DNA of 64,000 nucleotides from Lycocorax pyrrhopterus obiensis. Taxonomy: Eukaryota > Chordata > Aves > Passeriformes > Paradisaeidae. The notes under the pieces are model-generated. The model made no database searches. It was not told the origin of the DNA and worked only from the letters and a program-made list of their open reading frames with translations. Of this stretch, positions 44,856-54,633 are shown piece after piece. The stretch is taken from NCBI GenBank assembly GCA_014706295.1, contig JACSVZ010000007.1, positions 49,986,975-50,050,974 on the forward strand. The letters are read 5' to 3'. The position numbers were made by a program, and so were the translations under genes. Numbering within the stretch: the stretch's first letter is position 1; each line of letters begins with the position of its first letter.

Positions 44856-46898
44856 TGCAGACTAAACTATACAATGTCTGGGGGATGCAAACTGGAGATT
44901 GGACCACTTATCTGAAAGTCAGATCAGGGTTGTTTTAGAACTGTGTTGTTTGAATGGGGGAGTTTTAAATGCCTATAAGTGATCCCCTTCATCACTTTTC
45001 CCTTGTTCTCGCTCTCTTGTGGTATATCCATAGTCACTGCAAATTTGCCACAGCCCTGCTAAAAAAAATTAAATAAATAATCTTTAAAAAGCACTGAAAC
45101 TAGTAGTATTGAGGAAGCAGAGCGTATGTGGCTAACATCAGCTATGCACAGCAGCTTCTAAAACAAGGCAAGAATCAGTCTCTTTGGATGACTAATCTAG
45201 AAGGCAAAGGAGCTCCCCTGGTGAGTACAGCCAGCCACAAGCTACAGGCAGCAATGAGAGGATCAAATTAACAGTGAAAAATGCAGCATTCCCCACAAAA
45301 CTTTCTGTAAGTTAGTATCACAACATATTTGAAATATATAAATACCAGATTACCACTTGAGCATAACTCCCTTTAGAGCGAACTTGATTTTATATTCTTC
45401 CATATTTTTAAAGGAAACCAGGTTCAGCAAAATATTCCAAATGTTCCCACAACATCTGACCTGCCCTTCTCTTCTTTCCCATACAAAGAAGTCCATTTCC
45501 AGTTTCAGCGAGGGATGAAACAGTGTTTTTCCCACTCTTCTGGCCAACTATCATTTCTGTTATGGTAGTGGAAAGCATTTGAATGGCCCCTTCTCTGGAC
45601 TGACATGTCTATGTTCAAACATGGATTCAGTTACATCTGGAACTGTGGTAACATCTGTTGTAGCTGTAACTCTTGTAACATCTGTTGGATGATCTTAGAT
45701 TACCTGGCAGCCATGGGCACTGCAAAGGAAACATTTCTGCAAACCCAGTGCAGCCCATGGAGTTAAATGACTACACTGCCCCACTGATTAACCTCCTGTA
45801 AGGGATACTCTGGGCAGACTGGCCTCATTACCCACTAATTGTCTGCATCTTCAAACAGCCAGTGATGTATTTGTCCACCAACTGCTCAGGAGACAGATGT
45901 CATCACCCCAGCAGGGTTGCCAGGGTTATAAATTATAAAGTGTTGTCTCAGTTCTGACAAAGAGCTATGAAACCCCTCAGATACAACACAGAGCAGCAGT
46001 ATAAAATTTTTACTTCAACCATGGCAACTGTGTTATATATTCTTACTACTCTGCAGAAGCTTGGGTCCTAGCTGTAAACCAGCCCTACACCATGCTGCAG
46101 GTAGTGAACAGGCATCTCCAGTTCAGAGGGTACTGTTGAAGCAGAAGAGAACAGAATATGGATACAAACAAAATATGAATACAGAGGGGACACACATAGG
46201 AGCACTGAGGCAGTATTAGCATGAAAAGCCACAGGCAGAGCAGCAGCTGCCTAACCACGGCCAAATTTCATAGACGTTGCAGCAAAAACATTTTAAGGAG
46301 GAATCTGAGTGAAGGTCATGACATGGATATGGGAAGGATTACATGTGAGGACAAGCCTGGGAGGAAAAGCATGAAAGTGCCCAGGTGAAAGTCTGCTGAG
46401 CATTGGTGGAGGTTGGTATCACAGGGAGGCCAGAGGTGGAAGCTGCTCTCTCAGTTACACAGGAAATGCAGCCTGGGGATGTATGGGAATCAACGTTTCC
46501 ATTTTTTGGGGAAGATCATATTTCTAACTATATTTTAGTTGTGAATTAGAATAACATTGAAATAAAGGGACTGTCCATGCAATTCCTACTCACCAAGGAA
46601 TCTGGTTTGCAATTGCTGTGAAAGGACTTTTCAGAAAAGAAACACCCACATCAAGAAATCAGGTTGTCCTAAGTACTGGGCCTGGAGGTACTGGCAGGGA
46701 TAGCACAGACAGGTTTCAAGCTCTTGATCTCTCTTTCTGGTTTTACACAGTTTCATCCTGTGTAAATAATGAATCATTGTGCAGAACCTAATGATTATGC
46801 ACAGCCTAATGATTCGGGTGTCCCACCTGGCAAGCCGAGCATCTTAAAGGTCTGGCTTAGGTCATCATCATGCTCTGTTCCATTCAGCAAGGAAAAAC

Positions 46899-46913
46899 AA
46901 AAAAAAAAAAAAA
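46899..46913. repeat. Poly-A tract
   Basis: About fifteen consecutive A after GGAAAAAC, with no recognised element upstream. Confidence 0.7.
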
Positions 46914-47252
46914 GGATTTTGATTTACCAGTTAGCATGAAAAGAAACAAAAAAACTCAACCCACACACCACACCAAACTCTGAAAAATGTCAGATCTGAT
47001 CTGGGCAAGACTAAGAGAATCAAGAAGTGGGTTAGCTGCTGATATAGTTGCTTAACTGAGAAAAACACCTATTTGCAAATCCCCAAACTAAGGTGTAACC
47101 TGCTAGTAGCAATAACAGGACTTCACAAATACCAGTGATAGCTGACATAGGAAGGGCACGATAGAAAACAATTACCTGCGGAGCACTGAAGCACATCCAG
47201 GTAGATTCCTCAGCACTGACTAACCACAACTATTCAACAACAAAAGGACTTT

Positions 47253-47266
47253 AAAAAAAAAAAAAA
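47253..47266. repeat. Poly-A tract
   Basis: Fourteen consecutive A, about 155 bp before the CR1 fragment at 47420. Confidence 0.7.
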
Positions 47267-47419
47267 GGGCTGTGACATTCTAAGTATTGGGATTAAACAT
47301 GCTGATGTAATTACTTATAAAAATGGTTTTTAAGAACACCTTCAGCTCTTTCATCAGACAGCAAATACTACTTCACTCTGCAGACCAGAACGACAGCACC
47401 AGCTCTCCTCCATCATGAG

Positions 47420-47605
47420 GTATTCACAGAATCACAGAATGGCTGAGCTTGGAAGGGACCACTGGAGCTCATCTAATCCAATCTCCCTGCTCAGTCCGGG
47501 TCCCCTAGTAAAGAATGTTACTCAGGACTGTGTCCAGATGGCTTTTGAGTATCTCCAGAGGAGACTCCACAGCCTCTCTGGGCAACCTGTATTATCACAA
47601 TATGC
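47420..47605 (-). mobile_element. CR1 LINE 3' fragment
   Basis: The plus strand has ACAGAATCACAGAATGGCTG, then GGAAGGGACCACTGGAGCTC, CCTGCTCAGTCCGGGTC, and later CTCTGGGCAACCTGT. This is a CR1 3' end in reverse orientation. It is better preserved than the other copies here and is flanked by A-rich sequence. Confidence 0.88.
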
Positions 47606-47713
47606 AATAGCTGGACAAGCAAACACCTGAAGGGAGAAATAAAGTAACACTGAAGGCGAAAATACCTTTAGGGTTGCTGGTAGCTCCATCCCAGACATGA
47701 ACTTGTCTTGTAG

Positions 47714-47800
47714 AAAAAAAACAAACAAAACCAAACTAACCAATCAAAAGAACACCTTCCCAAAACAAAAAAAAAAACCAACCAAACAAAAAAACAACCC
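47714..47800. repeat. A/C-rich low-complexity tract
   Basis: Alternating A runs with AC, AAC and ACC units (GAAAAAAAACAAACAAAACC, CCAACCAAACAAAAAAACAA). It is located just right of the CR1 fragment at 47420-47605. Confidence 0.75.
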
Positions 47801-49059
47801 AAAGAAGCTTGACATCTTTTCCTTTTTGTTAGGCTGCAGACATTTTCTGTAGATTGGCATTTCACACCAGCAGCACAACTCATGGAGTCGCTAGGTTTAT
47901 AATCTGAGAATACAAGGGAAAATCCCAGGCTCTGGTAAAGCCAGGGGCAATACTGTCATGGAGCCAAGATTTCTACCCTGAGTCCTATGGACTTAAAAGA
48001 CAAGGTAACAAGTAAATTCTTCCTTGGGTGCTCTCTTAATCTGGAGATCTAAATTAATGCGCGTCTGCGGTGTTTACTGAGCCAGTGTTATTAGCCAGTG
48101 TTAAAGTCTTATACTTCACACAAAGCCTGTGCTTAACCTGCTGCACCTATAGACCAATTCTGCTGACTTACATAAGAAACATCACCTACATTTGCCAACT
48201 GCTGTCATCTGCATTCATATAAACACTACCAAAGACTCAAGTGCTCATGCAAAGACTCTTGCATTAAGAGAAATCAGTCATCTAAGCTAAAGGAAATGCA
48301 CAGCCTGAGGAAGAACTGACAGCTTCAATGATTTCTTTTATTTGGTCACAGAAACTTTAAGGCAAGGATATATTTTCTCACATGCTGACTTGAAAATGCA
48401 GTGGGTACATCAGTGCTTACCCACTTTCCACCTTCAGCTACTCGGAACTTCTTCAGGCTGCACCAACAATGGGGTACAGAGCCTGGATAAAGACCAGCTG
48501 TTACATCTCTCAAACTGCTCCTCAGTCAGAGACAACACATGTTTTTGTGATACAATTGCCTCATTATAATGGCAGGAAAATAACACAAGCATGTAATGCT
48601 TTAAATCACATATCACTTCTTTGTGAGGTGGAGAGAAAACACAGCCAAAGTAACCCCTACACTTTTTTTACAGTTTAATTTATTATTGCTGTTGTGTCAG
48701 TCCAGATGAGTGAGTAGGTGAGTCAGTGTGTGAGATAATCTTTCAGAGTGAAAAGTCCAATCTTGGTTTTTAACTAAAACCAAGTACCCAGATCCACTGT
48801 GGGTGGTTTACTCTGCTGCACCGGTGACACCCTCCCACGTGGTACCTACAACACAGCTGCCACACACATCAAGTGTACCCTATGAGATAAGATGTTAGTG
48901 TCCCATTTCACAGATGAATACACTGGTGCTCTCAGCAGCATCTGTGACAGACCCAACACACAAAGCATCCAACATCACTGTTGGATCATCATTTTAAACC
49001 TCTAACCGTACATGCTCCTTCAAGATCACAGAGCAAACTTGTGGCAAGCAAAGCTGCAT

Positions 49060-49262
49060 TAAGGGAGGTTTAGACTGGATGTTAGGAAGCACTTCCTGCC
49101 TGACAGGGTGGTCAAACGCTGCAACAGGCTTCCTAGAGAGGTGGCCGATGCCCCAAGCCTGTCAGTGTTTCAGGCATTCAGTGCCCTTAATAATGTGCTT
49201 TAACTTTTGCTCAGCCTTGAAGTGGTCAGGCAGTTGGACCAGGTGATTGTTGTAGGTCCCTT
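49060..49262 (+). mobile_element. CR1 LINE 3' fragment
   Basis: The plus strand reads TTTAGACTGGATGTTAGGAA, GGGTGGTCAAACGCTG, CTTCCTAGAGAGGTGGCCGA, GTGTTTCAGGCATTC and GTAGGTCCCTTCTA, which follows the CR1 3' region in forward orientation with substitutions and small indels. Confidence 0.85.
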
Positions 49263-52200
49263 CTACTCTTATTGTTATTATAATCATTATGAACCGCAAG
49301 GGGAGCAGCATGTAAAGTGTGCCTAGGATGCCCTGGTGACAGGCACTATATCTACTACGTATAATAGTAAGTTCCCCAGCACAAGCTGTCCCACCTGGGC
49401 CTCTCACTCAGCTTGTGCTCCCAAGTATTGCTGTCACGTTTCTCAAAAGGCTTTCTGCATAGCACAACTGTAACAGCAGTTATTTCACCTTTCAACGCCA
49501 CTAAACAAACACTAATCAAGAACAAAACAAGCAAGCCACAGCTTGATACCTGAATTCCAATCAAATTACAATCTCCTGGTTCTCCCTGTTTCCTGCTATC
49601 TCTTAATTTCTTCCAGTATGTTTTTTATGCACCTGTTCAGTGATATCCCAAGGCTGAGACTGCCCTGTAATCCTCAGCCTGTTATAGTCAAAGCAGAAAT
49701 ACCCTTGAAATCCCTTGATATGAAGGACTTCAGAAGCTTGTAACAGCAGAGACATTAAAAGTCAGTTCTGTCTAAGGGAAAGAAATGCTTCCACACCCCC
49801 TTGAAATCAGTGCACTTTCCTTGAAATGTAATTAAGCTGTGTGCACAGACAGAGACATCAAAGATTGCTTATTAACCTGATACGGTGTGTCAGTGAGAAC
49901 CACCGCCCCTGTCAGACCTATGATCCTTTTCTCAGCATTGAGGTGGGGCCTCTTCAGATACCTGAAGTTAAATTCCCCAGGGCTCTACTCTCTGAGTAGT
50001 TTTTTTGTAATTCAGGCAGTACCATCCCGTGATGCAATTTATCAGCAATACAGGAACATATGGTAAGCAACAGTTCACGACACTTTAAGTCTGTGAAGCA
50101 GTGAATCCACGGCAATGTCTAACAGACAGCATATTGTAGAGCATCAGTCCTCGTGGAAGGCAAGGACTGACCTGAAGCTCCAGCTCTGCAGAAGACTGTG
50201 TAAGGAGTGGTCCTTATGTAAGGATCTCCACTTTCAGTTTAAAAGACTCCATTTCCCTAATATTCCAACTGTTATGCCCTCAACAAACACTAGAGAACAA
50301 ACAGGAAGAGTAAACTTTCAAACAAAAGAACAAGTCTGTGTTTAAGTTGATGCTGACAACACTGCAGCTAGTCGCGGAAATATTATAAGAAAAGTCTGCA
50401 TATGCCAATGTCAGCCTCAGGCAGTGAAATTGTATTTCAGACCAAAATTTAAGCAAAATGTAAGGATGTGACATTTGGGGCCTATAACTAATCAATATCA
50501 GGCTGTTTTGAACTTTAAACACTGCATTTGATGGCAACTGATGACACAATGACACTTTTCAGTTTTTCTTGTGTCATTTCAGACTACTTTAACCAATGTT
50601 AACTAAAGGCACTATTCCTATCATTTGGTTGCTTGCAGAGCGGACTTGCATGACCAAAAGGGACCTGGACCACCTGTTTTGCATGTTTTAATTTCACAGA
50701 ATTGCAGCCTGAAGAAGCTGAGACATTACTGACCATCAGTAAGCACTACCCTAAAAGATATTTTCCTTCAGGGATAAGAGTATTCCACTTAACTACACTC
50801 CAAAGACAGTGAGAAGGTTTTCAGCCAGATTCAAAGAGGTATTGAAGGACCTGGTGTTTATTTCTGTTGATCTCAGGTGCCTGGTACCTTTGTCTTCATA
50901 CAGAAAATGCACCAACTGAAAACTCCCTTGCCAATTAACACCCTCTGTTAACATTCCTGGAGCTCAAGAATTTTTCCTGTTACAATGTGGCTTTTTCCTT
51001 TCACATGCCTAGGATTCACACTTGGCCCAAAATCCTTAAGTGGACATACCTGATCCAGTTATAAGGGGACCCTTTCTAAGGACGCCATTGCACCTGTCTA
51101 TATGGTAGAACAAGTTTGAGAGGAAAGGTCAAAGCTGTGCCACAAAAACCCTGCTGACAAGGACTAACACCTAAGAAAACTCAAATCAAAACAGAAATCC
51201 AGTATCTTGTCATTGTTACAAATGATCTGGGATTTGTCCCACCAGAACACATTATTTTGAGCCAGGATGAATGATCATTGCTTTTGCTCGGTTTCATGGG
51301 CATTATGCTTATATGATGGCAGTCTTGAAACTGTTGGCCAATTTTGTCAAAATAAATCTAAAGACACTAGCTGAGATCATAGCCCTTCTGTACTTGTGCA
51401 AATGTGTGCCTGGCAGAACAAAGACAGGAGTTGTGCACTGGAGATGCAGGGATGTAAAAACAAAGCACTCTGTGACCAGGCCAACTCAGGAAATCAGATC
51501 TCCTACAGAGCTGTGTTCCTTGATGATTAAAAGTATACACTGAACTGTACCAAGACTTTCTGTTTCCATGTTCAAAATGCAATGTATCATATCAGCGTTA
51601 TCTGTATTCTTTGAAATTTTAAGGGAGATGCTAGTTCAGGGGCACTTACCCAGAAGATCCTTCTCCCTTTCTCTTCACAGCGTCATTTGCACCAAATACA
51701 TTATTGCCAAATGGAGGCTGTCACATATGAATGTATCACTCAGTCACTGAGCTAAAAACTTGGGAAAACTAGCAAGTGTCTGATTTTAGACTTGCTTTTC
51801 ACTGTTGGCCTGTTTCTACAAAATTTGCAGGAGCTTAATTACCTTGGAGCTGTTCTCCTTATGTCATACTTAGCTGAAAGTGGGAAACGGCAAAAAAATA
51901 TTACATAAGAGACACATACCAAGACTCATGTGTACACACATATTAAGGGATAGCAAAAAACCCTGTTTCCAACAGAAGCCAGTTATCTTTCTGAAGCTGC
52001 GATGCAGGTGTGGAGCATCCCCTCAGGCAGTGGAATTGCTCTCCAAAGTCATGTGGATGCAGGTACAGCCACATTCTGAGACCAAGCATCCACAAGTGTA
52101 TACAACAGTTTTTAGGATGATTTGTAAGCCACGGGTAAGTGGAGAAGCACAAAAAATGGCTTACTCCCAAAGAACAGCTAGGAACTCTTTTCAATGAGGT

Positions 52201-53935
52201 TAGTGCACAAAGGCCACACAGAGGACGTATGTGCCAGGAACAGAGTTGGAAGTATGGTACAAGTCCTAACCAAGATGAGAGGGAAAGGAGGAGCAGTGAA
52301 ATATGGCTGAAGGGAAGAACTGGAGCTATCAGAAGGTATACAACGAGAGAGGCAAGCACCACAGTCCTGCACCCTGAATGGTAGCTAATTCTGGCTTCCT
52401 TGGGAATTTGAGGGGACTCCGGACCTGATGATTCACAAACGACATGAAAACAGCATTGGGTGTAGGGGAAAGCTGCTTTTACGGAGGGACCATTGGCATT
52501 GTCAGACTCCATTTCCTGACAGCTAGTTTGTATGGAACAATGTTACTGTGACTCACCAAAACATGTTTGTTTTCTTGTGGAACAAAAAGACGCCCCGGGA
52601 CTGATTGCAATAAGTTACATTTCCTTGAGATCCAACTGGCTCACACATTTGGCAGCCACAGAGACTATGCCAAGCTGATGTGCATTTCAACAACCGCAGA
52701 TTTGAGACACGTTCAGGAAAAGAAGGAAAACATTTGAAGGCAACCAATCAACTTTTAAAGTTTTGTGGCATTTTTTAAATTCTTTCCCCAGAAAACAAGC
52801 ACTGTGTACAAAGAGTTTCAAATGACATGCACCATGCCAAGGGCTGAAAAGTAACATCCAAAACTAGCAGCAGGGAAGTGGTAAGAGTAGCATAGTGATT
52901 TTATTTTTCATTAATTATTCGAGACAGCCAGGCTTAGATTTGAGGCAAAGAAGAAGACAGGCATCCTTGTTCTGATGAACTTGCAAAATAAAGTAGTGTC
53001 TTGCAACCATAATTTTCACAATTAGTCATCATATACATGCATAATTGCTGCAGATTTCAGTCTGTTAACCTATTTGAGTAGATCTATTTCTACGAATAAA
53101 ATTTTCCTGGACAAAGATCTAAACTCACACAAGGCCAAACCAATAAGGATTTGGGAATATAAGAGATGGCAGAAAAGAATGTATGAGAAACCAAAGTCTT
53201 ACCATAGATTGGGGTGTGGGGGAAATTTACATACAGAAGTCGCACAGAATGTAAGTTGCTCTTATAATAGAAAAACTGGAAACTTTCTATCTGTTTAGGA
53301 AGAAAATGTGAGACAAGGTCAGATCCCCTTAAGGGGAATCAGAGCCAAGCTAGGATGTATCTAATAGGTTTGAAGGGGAGAGAAGTGGGAAGGGAGAAGA
53401 GGAACAAGGACCTTGCAAACCGCAGTAGAGTCCTGGCAGTGGGGACCTACAGATGAAGAAATGTGACAGTAACGCTGAGCAACCGGCTTTGGCAAGAGCC
53501 TGACATCTATCAGAGGAAGAAAAGTTGCAGAATGCAGCTGAATGCTGAACCAGGCTGGCACTCTTTCGCAGATGCGATTTTCTGAAAGAAGCTAAACAAA
53601 AGGCTTAACCCGTTTAGCGTGCATTACTTCAGGAGATGCGCCGCGGTTACTGCAGCTACGATATTACGCGTATTAGGAGTAGACAGGGAGCTCTCGTAGT
53701 ACCCAGGGAGCTGTCCTGGCAAGGACAAGCCCTGCCGGCGCTCCCGCTCTGCGGCCCCGGCGGTGCCGCTACCCCGTTACACGGGCGGCCGGCCGGGGGC
53801 CGAGCGGCACCGGGCTGTCCCGGCGGCGTTTTGCCCCGGCGCGCCGAGCAACAGGAGGCGGGTGTGGAGCCGGGCGGGCTGACAGCGAGCCCCGCCGAGC
53901 CCGACCGCCCTGTGCGCGCCGCGCTGCCGCCCGCC

Positions 53936-53961
53936 GGGACGGACGGGACGGGACGGGACGG
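53936..53961. repeat. (GGGAC)n tandem repeat in the CpG island
   Basis: Four to five units of GGGAC/GGACG run through this stretch on the plus strand; the minus strand carries GTCCC units. Confidence 0.8.
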
Positions 53962-54060
53962 TGCAGTCCCGGGCGCCGCCGCCTCGCCGCTGGTCCCTCC
54001 CGCAGCCCCCCAGCACCGGCAACAGGCCCCGAGCAGCGCCGCAGGCCCCGTCCCACTCAC

Positions 54061-54240
54061 CGCCGCGGCACCGCCGCCGCCGCTTCCCCCGCGGGCAGCC
54101 CCAGGGCCGCGCTGCCTCTCCCCCGCCGCGCTGCGGCCGCTCGCTCAGCCTCGGCGGGGCGGCCCGGCACCGGCCCCGCCGCTCCGGGGGCTGCGCGGAG
54201 GGCCCGCCCTCAGCGCCGCGGCCCGGCCCGGCGGGCGGCG
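54061..54240 (-). other. SYNE3: Putative SYNE3 noncoding exon 1 (5' UTR), 5' end undefined
   Basis: The 3' edge is set by a consensus donor, GGCG|GTGAGTGGG, at 54060-54061 on the minus strand. The 5' edge is not visible; the stated limit is only the nearest AT-containing break in the island and should be read as a guess. It would carry most of the 5' UTR, with 14 nt more in exon 2. Confidence 0.45.
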
Positions 54241-54249
54241 TTATGTAAC
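54240..54249. promoter_or_regulatory. D-box (PAR-bZIP / NFIL3 site)
   Basis: GTTATGTAAC is an exact match to RTTAYGTAAY, the site of DBP, TEF, HLF and NFIL3. It stands in otherwise GC-rich island sequence, between the two opposed donors. Function is inferred from the motif only. Confidence 0.45.
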
Positions 54250-54385
54250 CCGGGCCGGCCCGCCCTGCGAGCGCCGCCGGCCGCGGAGCCCCCGCCGAGG
54301 GCAGCGGGGCTGGGCTGTGCCTGCGCGGCGGCAGCGGCGGGCGGGCGGCCGTGGCCGCGGGCGCCAGGTGAGCACCCGCACTCTG

Positions 54386-54395
54386 CTATTTTTAG
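54386..54395. promoter_or_regulatory. MEF2 site
   Basis: CTATTTTTAG matches the MEF2 consensus YTAWWWWTAR exactly and sits 18 bp past the plus-strand donor, at the island edge. MEF2 control would suit a nuclear-cytoskeletal linker gene, but binding is not shown by the sequence. Confidence 0.4.
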
Positions 54396-54517
54396 TAGAG
54401 TAAAATGCAGCAGAAGAGGAGAAGCTGAGTTTCTCACAGTATCGTGTTCTGGGGAACCCGGAGCTCTGGGAGTCACCCGACATCAGGCGACGGGCGACGA
54501 GCCCCGGGCGATCCTTG

Positions 54518-54633
54518 CACGTGCCGGTAGCTCCGGCGATCCGTGCCAACACGTGGGAAAGTCTCTTGATGTTTCTTTTGAATGGCCAGCAAAGCAGGCA
54601 GGCAGGCAGCCTGCATCTCAGCAGTTACACGTG
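54518..54633. promoter_or_regulatory. Cluster of three CACGTG E-boxes
   Basis: CACGTG occurs at 54518-54523, 54550-54555 and 54628-54633. The hexamer is expected about once in 4 kb of random sequence, so three in 116 bp beside a promoter is notable. USF, MYC/MAX, MITF/TFE and CLOCK:BMAL1 all bind this core. Confidence 0.45.

Larger units (their letters stand above)
32469..54060 (-). other. SYNE3: Probable SYNE3 intron 1 (21.6 kb)
   Basis: The stretch lies between the CpG island donor and the first coding exon. It holds two CR1 fragments (47420-47605 plus-strand coordinates, and 49060-49262), A-rich tails at 46899-46913, 47253-47266 and 47714-47800, small tandem duplications at 40929-40970, 44613-44646 and 44810-44855, and one candidate exon at 43158-43313. 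Calling it an intron depends on the untested assumption that the island is the SYNE3 promoter. Confidence 0.6.
53630..54560. promoter_or_regulatory. SYNE3: CpG island, probable SYNE3 promoter, possibly bidirectional
   Basis: Base composition jumps from AT-leaning to extremely GC-rich with dense CpG, multiple GGGCGG-type boxes and no TATA box. It is the only such island in the window and lies 21.6 kb upstream of the first SYNE3 coding exon on the proper side. Strong splice donors occur on both strands: GCGGCG|GTGAGT on the minus strand at 54060 and GCGCCAG|GTGAGC on the plus strand at 54368. The human neighbourhood upstream of SYNE3 on chromosome 14 has noncoding RNAs and GLRX5, so either a SYNE3-only or a shared promoter is possible. 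Confidence 0.75.

Noticed and set aside
53636..54403. 255-codon plus-strand open frame, the longest in the window
   Set aside because: It lies wholly in the CpG island, where stop codons are depleted. The product is a Pro/Ala/Arg/Gly-rich composition with no domain, and other frames and the opposite strand are also open there.
54210..54552. Overlapping Arg/Ala-rich minus-strand frames in the island
   Set aside because: Same composition effect of GC-rich sequence; no start context, domain or splice support beyond the noncoding exon 1 donor.
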